This document shows positions 1 to 9,439 of a stretch of 64,000 nucleotides of DNA, piece after piece. The notes below the pieces were generated by a model that was not told where the DNA came from, did not search any database, and saw nothing but the letters and a program-made list of their open reading frames with translations. Source of the stretch: Dendrolimus kikuchii. Taxonomy: Eukaryota > Arthropoda > Insecta > Lepidoptera > Lasiocampidae. The number at the start of each line of letters is the position of its first letter. Positions within the stretch are counted from its first letter, which is position 1. The DNA lies in the NCBI GenBank assembly GCA_019925095.2, contig CM034402.1, positions 5,405,501-5,469,500 on the forward strand, given 5' to 3'. Made by a program: the position numbers and the translations under genes.

Positions 1-1
1 G

Positions 2-202
2 ATCACATTGAGCGAGGCAAGGATATCTCTTAATACCCTACGCTTCTACGCCCTCAGAACCGATACAAGTGACGATTTCTTCTCAGCTCTCACCACTATC
101 AAAAATTTATTTGACAATGATAGACTGAAATCACTCACTCAACAGAAAATTACGGACTTCTTTTCAAAATCAACATTTATGAATAATTGTACAAATGTTT
201 AA
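2..202 (+). pseudogene. C-terminal end of a pogo/Tigger-type transposase (partial)
   Basis: The frame is open from the window edge to a TAA, so the N-terminal part lies outside. The reading resembles the extreme C-terminus of pogo/Tigger (CENP-B-like DDE) transposases: an alpha-helical acidic stretch (SDDFFSALTTIKNLFDN) followed by QQKITDFF, which fits the PCNA-binding PIP-box pattern Qxx(I/L)xxFF that pogo-family transposases carry near their end. Such proteins cut and paste a DNA transposon in the nucleus. Whether the missing part is intact cannot be judged. A domesticated Tigger-derived gene is an alternative; the surrounding repeat-rich DNA favours a transposon remnant. Confidence 0.5.
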
Positions 203-660
203 AATAATAAATTACGAATTTTGATCAAACTCTTGTTTTCTTGATTTTTTCTTGCCTCCCTTTTGGTTATAAGCTCATGTTATTTTGAATTCTTGGTAAT
301 TTGAAATTCATCTCTGATCTTTTGAGTGTCAAATTATCAAGAGTCGCCTGTATTAGGAATTTTTTTAACTTAAATATTAATTGACATTTTAATCAAATGC
401 AATTATGTAAAAATAGTATGTATAACAAATTTTAGTGACAAAGTTATACACCGAAGTGGCAAAAATATGTAATCTTCATAAAAATGTTAATACCATGTTC
501 TTAAGCAATAAATTATTTCCAGAATTTCATGCGTCTACCTCTTCTACCAGGATCTGGTGGAGGCGGCATGTCTACACATTTGTTTAGCTTTACACGCACA
601 AGGGCTTAAAAATATACGCACTTAAAAACATAAAAAATTGTTTAAAATGTGTGCCCGTCC
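203..660. other. AT-rich stretch, nothing recognised
   Basis: No open frame of note, no RNA gene and no repeat shared with the rest of the window was seen here. Confidence 0.5.
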
Positions 661-830
661 TGAAATACAAAGGCTCCGGGTTCGATTCTTGGCATGATAA
701 ATTTCTTAAGCGATTTTTTCGTTATTTACTATAGTCTGGGAGTCAAGTATTGGCCCCAGAATAACAAAAGCTTAACTTGCTTGTCTTAAAGATATAAAAT
801 GTGTATATTTATTTGCCGATTAAAAAAATC
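661..830 (+). repeat. SINE A copy (tRNA-derived), 5' part degraded
   Basis: Contains a pol III B-box-like GGTTCGATTCTTGG, followed by the family's body (TTATTTACTATAGTCTGGG, GGCCCCAGA, TAACTTGCTTG, then GTGTATATTTATTTGCCGAT). The same order is found at 17105-17226 plus 17650-17770, at 24715-24960 (minus) and at 48565-48790. Confidence 0.65.
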
Positions 831-865
831 AAAATAAAAATTAGAAATTCCCCTTCACATATTAA

Positions 866-1120
866 TTACTAGCGGCCCATTTCGGCTTCACACGGGTCGT
901 TTATGGCTAATTTTTTTACGCATTAGATTACATTATTGAAGATTTAGTAGGAATACCCATTTTTTTCTAAATAAAATAAATATAGTCTACGTTACGCAGA
1001 GATAATATAGCATTCTAATGGTGAAAGAATTTTTGAAATCGGACCAATAGTTTTTGAGTTTATTAGTTACAAACATACAACAATACAAATCTTTCTTCTG
1101 TATAATATTAGTATAGATAT
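866..1120 (+). repeat. Interspersed repeat beginning ACTAGCGGCCC
   Basis: Starts with ACTAGCGGCCC and ends with GGTGAAAGAATTTTTGAAATC, an 'AGTTTTTGAGTTTATT' segment and a TATAATATTAGTATAGAT tail. The same 3' half recurs at about 2400-2560. Class not determined. Confidence 0.5.
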
Positions 1121-1845
1121 GGATAAAATACAAAATTTAGCATTCAGTTTTGCAGAGAAAACAGAAATAAACATTCTCGATTCTCGCTGTATGTCAAGAG
1201 TCGCCTCCCCACTGCGCCAGTGACCCTATTTACTGCCCCCTTTATTTGAATCAACTCAGATACGTGAGAACTTGCTGCACTTACAAGATACCTGTAATCT
1301 TTTGGAACAATTCCAAAAAAGCAACAAGTCCAACTCAATGTATACTTAAATATGATACACGGAACTGCACCGCAGAACACGTTTTAAACTACACGATTAA
1401 TCATTTTCAATTGTATGCGTGTCATATCAGACTGTCCATAAAATTGATATTACACGCTTCAATCAAATTGATTTGGTTGAAACGCAAAAAACTGAAAGAC
1501 GCGATTGCATGTTTATCAACATGCTGCCGCATTTAAAAAAGGTTTAGTATGGTTCTACAGTAAATGTCATTCATAATGAATGACCAATGGAAATTGTCCC
1601 ATTTTCCGCAGTGAAAATTATTCTACTTACCTCGCAGTCTTCAAATTTAGACAAATGCATTTTTCAATTGGACCTCCGGGGCCAAATCCTAAATTATACG
1701 AAATAGCAAAAAACACTCAAAGGAATGTCGGGGCTGATTTTCATGAAAACTAAAGCAGCAGTATCATTAGATTTTGGAAAAATCAATTACCCTAATCAAG
1801 ATACGAATCGGATGGTTTTGAAAAAACAAACGCATACTATTATGG
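1121..1845. other. No gene recognised
   Basis: Two overlapping short open frames on opposite strands (around 1144-1536) have no recognisable domain and look like chance ORFs. Confidence 0.4.
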
Positions 1846-2120
1846 CTATGTTCCATTAGAGACTCACAACAACCACGTTCACGACCGCGATTTTCCCGTC
1901 ACACTTGCTTGTCGGCGTTACAATCGTAAAACCCAAGTGGAACGGCTATTTGACCCACCTCTTGACATGGGTCGTTGTGAGCGTTGTGATCGAAAGTGAT
2001 GACGTCATTAGTGACGTTTTCGCCACGACCATAACGACCGCGGTCGCCTTATGGAACGGCTAAGGGAGCATTTTGGGCGTTGTAAGCTACTACTAATGGA
2101 ACGCGCTAAATGTAAGGAAT
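1846..2120 (+). repeat. GC-richer repeat, partner of 5885-6140 in opposite orientation
   Basis: Shares long blocks with the reverse complement of 5885-6140: AAGTGGAACGGCTATT, the CCACCTCTTGA segment, GTGATGACGTCATTAGTGAC, GACCGCGGTCG and GGAACGGCTAAGGGAGCATT. Both copies carry the palindromes TGACGTCA and CGACCGCGGTCG. Confidence 0.6.
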
Positions 2121-2202
2121 CAATTTCCGTAAAAGAATGTTAAACCTCAAATTAGGCGAAAGATATCAATTTTAAATAAATTATTTAATGTATTTATAAA
2201 CA

Positions 2203-2560
2203 ACTAGCGCTCTCGGCAACTGGTGTCCTGTCCTGATAAAATAAAAATTTAGAACCCGATTCTAGCGCCATATACCGGGTCTAATTGTGAATCTAAACCA
2301 CCCCGGAACCCAACCAAACACACATAAAATTTCATTAAGATCGTAGAACCCGATTCCAGCGCCAAGTATTTTGTACAAATTGATGGGTTACATGATTAAA
2401 GTTTTAGTAGGGATCCCTAATTTTTATATAGCCTATATTAATCAGGGATAATGTAGCATTCGAACGGTGAAAGAATTTTTAAAATCGGTCCAGTTATTTT
2501 CGAGTTTATTCCTTACAAAGATACAAATCTTTCCTCGTTATAATACTATAGTATAGATAA
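2203..2560 (+). repeat. Copy of the 'GCGCCACC' interspersed repeat family, diverged
   Basis: Begins ACTAGCGCTCTCGGCAACTG and carries AACCCGATTCTAGCGCCA, then AATCTAAACCACCCCGGAACCC. This is the same order as the copies at 3230-3556 and 42819-43132. The 3' half matches the repeat at 866-1120. Confidence 0.55.
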
Positions 2561-2985
2561 TCCAAAAATCCCAAGAAATTAACTTTCACATTTGCAGCTG
2601 TGTCCGTAAACGTCGGTCTTTCGCACGCGAGTAATGGCCGGTTCCTATATCTTACCGAACGTTCTTGGTTAAAATTTGACCTAAGCTCTATACGATGTCA
2701 AAATTCAATCGATCAACTGAATAAATAGTAAGATATAAGGAATAGCCAACTCTCTTGATACTTATTTTTGGCAATTTAAATGATATTTCTATAAATTATA
2801 GTTTATTTGCTATTATGATGTATGCATAAGAAAGAGTAATAAGGAGTAACTTGATAAGTATTAGCAAAATAACTTTGATCTTTACTGCATGTTCAACATG
2901 GGCGCGTGAATAGCAGTCAATTGATAATTTTTGATATATGAATGAAAACATTGTTCACCAAAATTAAAACTAAGTTCTTGAAAAC
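2561..2985. other. AT-rich stretch, nothing recognised
   Basis: No coding frame or shared repeat found. Confidence 0.4.
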
Positions 2986-3134
2986 TAAATACAATAAATG
3001 TTGAACAAAAGGAGGCCTTATCGCTTAAAGCGATCTCTTCCAGGCAACCCCCTCACCTAAACTAAGGAAAATATTAAAACATGACAGTGGCGATGTAGAC
3101 AATAAATAATATAAAACCTCAAAATATATGAAAT

Positions 3135-3197
3135 ACATACATACATAACTTCACGCCAGTTCCCTTGCGGGGTAGGTACGAACAACAGAACAACAAC
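3135..3197 (-). mobile_element. RTE-like LINE, extreme 3' tip, with 13-bp target duplication
   Basis: A 63-bp piece equal to the last codons (..YPARELA stop) and CATA-repeat tail of the RTE-like family seen at 4973-5325 and elsewhere. It is flanked by a perfect direct repeat AAATATATGAAAT at 3122-3134 and 3198-3210, which fits a target-site duplication from target-primed reverse transcription with extreme 5' truncation. Confidence 0.75.
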
Positions 3198-3229
3198 AAA
3201 TATATGAAATAAATAAATAAAAATCTTTA

Positions 3230-3553
3230 TTATATACTACTAACGGCCCCGGCAGACGCTGTCCTGCTCTGAAAAAATCAAAATCTAGGACCCGATCCCA
3301 GCGCCACCTACCGGTTCCAATTGTGGATTTAAAACATCCGGGAACCCACTCAAACACACAAAAACAAAATCACCAAAATCGCTCCAGGTGATTAGGAGGA
3401 TTCTAGAACCCGATCTCAGCGCCACCTACCGGTTCCAACGGGATAAAAAGTATCCTATGTCCGTCTCCTGGTTCTAAGCTACCTCCTCACCACTTATCAG
3501 CCAAATTGATATAGCCGTTCTTGTGTTATAAATAGTGTAACTAACACGACTTT

Positions 3554-3556
<3 letters not shown>
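3230..3556 (+). repeat. 'GCGCCACC' interspersed repeat copy
   Basis: Begins ACTAACGGCCCCGGCAGACG. It has two CCCGATCYCAGCGCCACCTACCGG-type blocks and ends in GTTATAAATAGTGTAACTAACACGACTTTCTT before a TA run. It is nearly collinear with 42819-43132. It is inserted in the 3' UTR of the LINE at 2986-3900. Confidence 0.6.

Positions 3557-3642
<86 letters not shown>
3557..3642. repeat. (TA)43 microsatellite
   Basis: An uninterrupted run of 43 TA units directly at the 3' end of the GCGCCACC repeat. The sister copy at 43132 ends in only a short TATATATAGATAG, so the array appears to have grown from the element's tail. Confidence 0.95.
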
Positions 3643-3645
<3 letters not shown>

Positions 3646-3900
3646 GATATAAACATATCATAATACATACAGAATAAGCAGCACTATTATACCTGAGAGG
3701 ACCAAAAATAATTAGAAAACCATGATTTTAAAAGATCATACTGACTTAGCTTGTCTGATGTTAAGTGACAGTGAGTTCCATATCTCAATTCGACAGTATG
3801 TATGTTATGCGATTTGTCTGCCAATTGTGGACCGATTTCCAATGTTTTTTTTTTATTCGAAAGAGTATCCTCCTGAAGTGGTTCCGTTGTCACAAAGTCA

Positions 3901-4184
3901 GGTTCTGATGAGTCTATCCCAATGAAATCAGGAGCAACCCTTGTTAAAGAGTGCCGAGTGCCTATACTCTTAGAAAGGGAAACCTATATACGCGTACCAG
4001 TAATACAATTTCTACAGGCGCTTACAACATTATTTCTAACGTTATTCAAACAACTAAAAAGTAGATTTTTTTTTAACAAAACCAATTTGAAACTAAAAAG
4101 CAAAAAATAAATATTTTCTACATCTTGAAGTCGGGTGCTGAGTAAAACATAAAAAACAACAACAACATTGCAAAATGCACCGAT
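3901..4184. other. No gene recognised
   Basis: A short open frame at 3922-4110 has no recognisable feature. Low-complexity T and A runs are present. Confidence 0.35.
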
Positions 4185-4660
4185 TTCAAAATCTCTCTTT
4201 TCTCTTTTGTTTCACCTTCTCCCAAATGTTTTTGGGGTCGGCATAATATGTCTTTTTCATCCATACTCCTCCATTCTGACACGCGTCCTCTGTCACACCA
4301 CATATCATCATATTATCCTTCACACAATCCATCCATCTCTTTTGTAGCTACATTTATATCCATCAATCTTGCATATTAACATTCTTTTTGTCACGTGACT
4401 TTCACCCCTCCTCATTACATGCCCATACCACCTACGTCGTTTTCCTCTCAATTTTTCAGTCACGGGTGCAACTTTCAAAGATTCTCCTTATGTACTCATC
4501 TCTCACTTCATTGCACTTGCAACACCACAAATCCATCGCAACATTCCATCTCAATTGAGTGGAGTCGTCTGTGGTCTATCACGTTAGTGGCCCAATATTC
4601 GGGCCCGTATAACATGACCGGTCGTATGATAGATTTATACATCTGATCGGCATACACGGC
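4185..4660 (-). pseudogene. RTE-like LINE reverse-transcriptase C-terminal fragment (family M)
   Basis: Read on the minus strand, broken frames give a pattern typical of the post-RT part of RTE-type pol (VMLYGPEYWAT, then IEMECCDGFVVL). The same DNA family recurs at 13965-14225: CCCAATTATTTGGGGTTGGC, TCTGTCACAGCACA and CCTTCACACAATCCATCCAT against CCCAAATGTTTTTGGGGTCGGC and so on. Frameshifts and stops show that it is dead. Confidence 0.5.
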
Positions 4661-4972
4661 GTCATGCCTCAAAACAAAAAATTGCTGGATTATTTTTATT
4701 TTTATTATAATTGATTTCTGGAAAATATATTTTAAATTTAGTTCCAGTGTAATATAATAAATGTTAATTCGTAAATAAAACTGTAATAATATATTGATAA
4801 TAGAAATGGCACGTCTTTTCTACTGGCAGGGCTGACTCGACCTGCGTCTGTCAGCACATCCTTATTGCACCTACGTTGTGTGATAAAATAATATGTTATA
4901 AGAAATAAAAATAATAAATTCTAGATGATCATATACATTTCAAAATCTAGTCTTGTTTTCTCAACTACATTT
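4661..4972. other. AT-rich stretch, nothing recognised
   Basis: No coding frame or shared repeat apart from a short CTGGCAGGGCTGACTCGACC GC-rich patch. Confidence 0.35.
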
Positions 4973-5325
4973 TTTGTCTCAAATTTAAAGCCTAAAGAGA
5001 GTGTCGGGGTGAAGGTAAGGAAAGGAATGCTCCGGTGGTTCGGGCATGTGGAAAGAATGCATGATGAAAGAATGACTAAACAGATATACAATACGAAAGT
5101 GGATGGATGCAGAAGTCGTGGAAGGCCAGGACACACCTTCCATGATCAAATTGATCGTGTCCTAGCAGAAGGTGATGTCAGGAGCCTTAAGAACAGACGA
5201 GCGTGCATGACAAGAGCTATGAATGTCAAAGAAGCAAGTGAGGTGTGTAAGAATAAGCCTGAATGGCGCTCTTTTGTTCGTGCCTACCCCGCAAGGGAAC
5301 TGGCATGAAATTATGTATGTAAATT
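4973..5325 (+). pseudogene. RTE-like LINE, 5'-truncated copy with pol C-terminus (family R)
   Basis: An open frame ends at 5308 and encodes the C-terminal end of a LINE pol: KGMLRWFGHVERMHDERMTK, a CRSRGRPGHTFHDQIDRVL block and a final RAYPARELA followed by TGTATGTAAA. The element is 5' truncated, so the reverse-transcriptase core is absent. At least six further copies of this 3' end lie in the window (3135, 18338, 21733, 36882, 43693, 63085). It is assigned to RTE-like LINEs by the short microsatellite 3' tail and the typical GxGRPxxxxxDxI C-terminal motif; the clade assignment is an inference. Confidence 0.7.
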
Positions 5326-5884
5326 TAAAGCCTAGCTTGAGCCTATGACTTTATTTAGTTTTGCTTTTTAATTTCAAGTCGATTTTGTTTTTGTTAAATA
5401 TAATTAATAGAATTACTCGTAAAAATTCTTACCTTTATGTTCGCGTCTTGGCGGCACCAGCGCAGGTTCGGTCACAATGACTAAAAGTGCGCACGCGCAT
5501 ATAAATGCAAAGGTACGCGCATGCGACATGCGTGCGGCTTAATGCTCGACTGGCCGCAGACTTGTTTCAACAACGATCTTGTCCGCGCTTCCGTGTTTAT
5601 CATATCAATTGATAAGTGAATTATATTTACAAGCTTATACAGGATTGAGATTAATTTAAAAAAGTACTATAATAGAAAGATATTTATAAGTTTTTCATTA
5701 TTAACAAAGTAAAGATACGATGAAAACTTTAACTAATCAAATATTAAACCAAAAAAATATTAGTCGTGTATTCCACCTATGAGTATAATTCTTATTCCCT
5801 AAGACTATAAGTAGAATACTGAGCCGTAGTAACAGCATATCTTCGGGGAGTGCTACAGACACCCGAATTTGGCGAACACTCCCC
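5326..5884. other. No gene recognised; short GC-rich patch at 5440-5560
   Basis: AT-rich apart from a patch with many CGCG and GCGCAC dinucleotide runs (5450-5560). No frame or shared repeat was recognised in it. Confidence 0.35.
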
Positions 5885-6140
5885 CCACCGCATTCCCTCG
5901 CAGTTAACAGTCTTCAAACGAATTTCTCCTACAGGGCGTTCCATTTGTAGCTCACAACGCTCAAAATGCTCCGTTAGCCGTTCCACTTAGCGACCGCGGT
6001 CGTTGTGGTTGTGGCGAAAACGTCACTAATGACGTCATCATTTTCGCTCACAACGACTCATTTCAAGAGGTGGGTTGAATAGCCGTTCCACTTGGGTTTA
6101 CGATTCTAACGCCGGCAAGTGGAACGGGATAAATCGTAGT
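5885..6140 (-). repeat. Inverted partner of the repeat at 1846-2120
   Basis: The reverse complement matches 1846-2120 in the same block order, including the ATTAGTGACGTTTTCGCCAC block and AAGTGGAACGG. The two copies lie 3.8 kb apart in opposite orientation. Confidence 0.6.
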
Positions 6141-6276
6141 CCTGAACGTAGCCCTAGTAAAAAAGGATAAAGCAAAAGTCAATGTCACGCCAAGCCATTA
6201 GAAAACAAAAAATAATGTCATATTAACAAACTGTCATATTGAAGTACAAAATTTACAAGTTTCACATAAAAAGATA

Positions 6277-6531
6277 ATGAAAAGACAAAAATTATATTAT
6301 TCAGGCAAAAAAGAAGTTGCAAGTTATTTATCGATTAAACTAAACAAACTTAAAAAAGAAAATCAAAAACTACATCGGCTGCTGTTAGACGCAACCGACA
6401 AACAACATCAGGAGATGTCCAGAGCTATAGAACTGAAGGAAAAACACGAATTATTAAAAAAAGAAGTTCACGAAGCCAGAAAACAAGCTTCAAATCTACG
6501 AGATAATAATAATAATCTACAAATATATTAG
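6277..6531 (+). CDS. Small coiled-coil ORF, hypothetical protein (84 aa)
   Basis: An uninterrupted ATG-to-TAG frame of 84 codons, rich in Lys, Glu and Leu. Residues about 15-75 show heptad spacing of hydrophobics (IKLNKLKKENQKLHRLLL, then IELKEKHELLKKEVHEARKQ), so a coiled coil is likely. No signal peptide, membrane segment or known domain is visible. The amino-acid pattern is unlike chance translation of AT-rich DNA. A second coiled-coil ORF lies 0.95 kb downstream on the same strand, so both may be exons or relics of one gene. I do not recognise the protein. It could be a real small gene, an exon of a larger one, or a decayed retrocopy. Confidence 0.35.
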   Translation: MKRQKLYYSGKKEVASYLSIKLNKLKKENQKLHRLLLDATDKQHQEMSRAIELKEKHELLKKEVHEARKQASNLRDNNNNLQIY

Positions 6532-6639
6532 ACTGACACGAAGAACTTTTCGATAGGTAACTTCACTTATTCGCGGTTATATAATACCTACCCATTTACA
6601 TAAATATTAATAGAAGTGAAAGTCCCTATTATCACCTCA

Positions 6640-7045
6640 TTTCATAATTTTTTTATTATCTATAATAATTTCATATATCTATAATATTATAAAATTCTAA
6701 AATGTCGTGTCTGACATTGAATTGACATTGAAACTATTAAAAAAAACTGGAATTGATTATATAAACGATGGAGATGGAGAACACGATGATTTTTTTTAGA
6801 TTTCTTGTCTGTTTATCGTTTTGTCTGTTTGTTCGGGATTCACGTAAAAACTGCTGGGCCGATTTCGAAGAACGACAGATAATTCTTAGAATTCGGGAAT
6901 TTTTCAGGGAATGATTTAAAATGGCCAAATTAAATAAAATAGAATTTAATGTAATAAAATGTGTGGTACTTTTTATCCCGGGAATCCCGCGGGAATTTCA
7001 AGTCAAGCGTGGACAAAGTCGCGGGCATATCCTAGTAATATTATA
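6640..7045 (+). repeat. Interspersed repeat ending GCGGGCATATCCTAGTAAT (family H)
   Basis: Opens with TCTATAATATTATAAAATTC and contains a TTTTTAGATTTCTTGTCTGT block. It ends with a TATCCCGGGAATCCCGCGGG block, a TCAAGTCAAGCGTGGA segment and GCGGGCATATCCTAGTAAT. The same modules occur at 8270-8980, and a third, diverged copy of the head is at 23985-24370. Class not determined. Confidence 0.55.
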
Positions 7046-7139
7046 AAAATCTAAACATGCCGTGTCTTTACATTGAAGCTATTTAAAAATAACGACAGGA
7101 ATACACTATATAAACGATGGAAAACCCGATGCCTTTTTT

Positions 7140-7260
7140 TTTTGTTTCTTGTTTGTTTTGTAGTAGCCCAATTGTAGCGCCACCTACAGAATCCAATACC
7201 ACCCAGTGACCTTCTCAAACACACATACTGACAAAATGTGGGTGGATACTTGTGATCTCT
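7140..7260 (+). repeat. Fragment of the 'GCGCCACC' repeat
   Basis: CCCAATTGTAGCGCCACCTA followed by an ATCCAATACCACCC segment and CAAACACACATACTGACAAA follows the order of the family at 3230 and 42819. Confidence 0.4.
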
Positions 7261-7480
7261 ACGAAATTCTCACAGTTCGTGGACTACCACGTACTTGGGA
7301 ATAACTGTAAAACCGTGACGCTTTTTATTCTTTTCCAAGACTTCGATGAAGAACTTTCACTTCAATAATGCTTAAATATTTTGCATAAAAAATTAGACAA
7401 AATTAAATAATCTAGACGAGATAAGTATACACGTCTTGGTGCGAATATTTGAAATTATAAACAAAAACCCTTTAACAGCG

Positions 7481-7708
7481 ATGCAGGAATCATACGACTA
7501 CAAAATAAAAACTCTCCAACAAGAAAACGAATCATTAAGAACCCAAATAATTGTGGCTAAAAAGAAAAGACTGCAAGCAAGTAAACACGCAGAAAGATTA
7601 GCAGAAGCTAACTTTTATTTAGAGACCTGTCTTTGCAAGGCTTGTTTGAAGTTGGACAAATTGAAATGTGAAAATGAACGTCTATTAAGTGATCGTGATG
7701 TTTCATAA
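7481..7708 (+). CDS. Small coiled-coil ORF, hypothetical protein (75 aa)
   Basis: I chose the ATG at 7481, inside a frame that is open further upstream without another ATG. The peptide starts MQESYDYKIKTLQQENESLR and keeps a heptad-like pattern through AERLAEANFYLE and LKLDKLKCENERLL to a stop. It contains three cysteines in CLCKAC. The CCCTTTAACAG just before the ATG also resembles a splice acceptor, so this could be a 3' exon rather than an intronless gene. It resembles the ORF at 6277-6531 in composition and predicted fold, not in clear sequence. Function unknown. Confidence 0.35.
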   Translation: MQESYDYKIKTLQQENESLRTQIIVAKKKRLQASKHAERLAEANFYLETCLCKACLKLDKLKCENERLLSDRDVS

Positions 7709-7724
7709 GAAATTTTAATTCGGT

Positions 7725-8055
7725 TTATGGCTTGGCAGCTAGGCCTTTAAGTCAGATCTCAGTTTATAATATAGTTTCTTCATTTTCTTAAGCCTATGTG
7801 TAGCACAGCTGAACTGTAGGTAATCAGCTAGTGCCATTCAATGGAGTTCTTGTGACAACTCAAAAGGCCACATTTGACTATACAGTTCACATTTCTCACG
7901 AAACACATAATTACTACTCAAAAACTATCAATATCCTACAATTATTGTTCATTTTAGAGTAATTTTACACATTTTTAGAAAATAAAATTGCACAGCACAT
8001 TGTCTCCTTTTAGTTCCCGCCAAAAACTCTTTTCATAAGAAAATGATATAATAAA
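7725..8055 (+). repeat. Interspersed repeat (family J), left member of an inverted pair
   Basis: Runs from TTATGGCTTGGCAGCTAGGC through GAGTTCTTGTGACAACTC, AAAGGCCACATTTG and AAAACTATCAATATCCTACA to AGTTCCCGCCAAAAACTC. Reverse-complement copies are at 9010-9300 and 33880-34290. Confidence 0.65.
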
Positions 8056-8269
8056 AGAAGATTATGTACTAAAAATGAAAATGACTGAATAAATACATAA
8101 AGCGAGTGATACATGCCTTTTACTTTTTCGCCCGTGTGCAGTGTCACCTATGCAAACTTTCATATGTGAGAAAGTTCGTACGAATACTTACTCGCATGTT
8201 AAAAGACTTAAGTCACATACATAACGCACACAAGCCATTACACATTCTCATTTGTAACGTTCTGCTTAT

Positions 8270-8985
8270 CTATAATATTTTAAAACTCTAAACATGATTG
8301 AGCTGATTCTTAGACTTAAACTCTGCGCTACTTTTTGAATTGAAACTTCATCATTTTAGAGTATATTATGGATGCGTTTTTTGGTTCCGAATCGAATTCA
8401 GTTTTTTTGTTTGATAAAATAAAATATGTTTAAATAAAAAATTCATTAAAATGTACCTAACCTAACCAAATCATAATTTGCAGTAAACCTGCGAAAAATC
8501 GAAATGTGTTCTGGGACACGTATTAGAATTGAAACTTCAACGGACAAGTGGAAAAACGGATCGCGGGCAGGTTTTCAAATTGGACAAGTATATTAACAAT
8601 CTGACCGTAAAACTTAAAGTTAAAATTTTGTTGCGATTCGTTTTGCCACTTATCCGTTGCCATTCGTTTTTCCACTTGTCCGTTGAAGTTTTATTCTGGG
8701 AATCCTGCGAAAATTTTTCTGGGAAGATTTAAAATGGCCAGATTAAAAAATCGAATTCCAATGTGATTTTTTTTGCTGATCGATAGCAAATTTAATGTAA
8801 TAAAAAGTGTGATACTTTTTATTGCGGTAATTGCGCAGGAATTTTCCCGGGAGCGGTTTGTAGTTTTCACTAAAACGATAGCTTACATTATTTTTCAAAT
8901 GCTGCGGTATTTTGTGTCCTGGGAATCCCGCGAGAACTTCAAGTCAAACGTAGATGGAATTGCGGGCATATCCTAGTAATTTTAA
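8270..8985 (+). repeat. Interspersed repeat ending GCGGGCATATCCTAGTAAT (family H), longer copy
   Basis: Same head (TCTATAATATTTTAAAACTC) and tail (GGGAATCCCGCGAGAACTTC, then TTGCGGGCATATCCTAGTAA) as 6640-7045. An internal pair AACGGACAAGTGGAAAAACG (8538) and CGTTTTTCCACTTGTCCGTT (8665) is a perfect 20-bp inverted repeat. Confidence 0.55.
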
Positions 8986-9009
8986 TATTATTTTCACATT
9001 TTATTCAAT

Positions 9010-9300
9010 GGCTCCAAATAAGTAAATGAGTTTTGAACAGTATTTAAACGTCAAAAAAGGAGAAAAGAAAAAGAAGAATAATCTAAGTTTTCTAAAAATA
9101 TGTGAAATTACTCTAAAATGAACAATAGTTGTAGGATATTGACAGTTTTTGAGTAGTAATTATGTGTTTTTGCGAGAAATGTGAACTATATAGCCAAATG
9201 TGGCCTTTCGAGTCTTCACAAGAACTCCGTTGAAAGACGTCGATTGTAGCCTACAATACAACGGCGTATGGCTTAAAGGCCTAGTTGCCAAGCCTTAAAC
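9010..9300 (-). repeat. Family J copy, right member of an inverted pair
   Basis: Reverse complement of the 7725-8055 sequence: AAATTACTCTAAAATGAACA, AGTTGTAGGATATTGACAGT and GGCCTAGTTGCCAAGCC in matching order. Confidence 0.65.
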
Positions 9301-9429
9301 TTAAAAAAAAAATACTTTGACATTGATAAAATCAGTGTCATTTGCGTTATTTACGTTAGAGCCAAAAATAATAAAATAGAATATATTTCATTTTCAGGCT
9401 ATTTAATTTACAATATAACAAAGTATAAC

Positions 9430-9439
9430 ATGGACGAGC
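9430..9439 (+). CDS. Gene X exon A (start codon exon)
   Basis: ATG GAC GAG C followed by the strong donor GTAAGT. The 5' UTR presumably runs upstream through 9370-9429; no promoter motif is convincing. Phase 1 at the end fits the two leading bases of exon B. Confidence 0.5.

Larger units (their letters stand above)
2986..3900 (-). mobile_element. 3' part of a non-LTR LINE (family L), carrying two later insertions
   Basis: On the minus strand the order is: a pol C-terminal fragment (around 3900-3690), a 3' UTR with TATGTATTATGATATG, then, beyond the inserts, GTATATAATAAAG, TTATTTCATATATTTTGA, TTGCCTGGAAGAGATCGCTT and AAGCGATAAGG. The plus-strand copy at 52130-52560 has the same order uninterrupted, which shows that 3135-3197 and 3230-3650 are insertions. 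Confidence 0.65.

Noticed and set aside
3557..3642. CRISPR-like or satellite array
   Set aside because: It is a plain dinucleotide run without spacers.
3474..3668. Ile/Tyr repeat frame
   Set aside because: Translation of the TA microsatellite.
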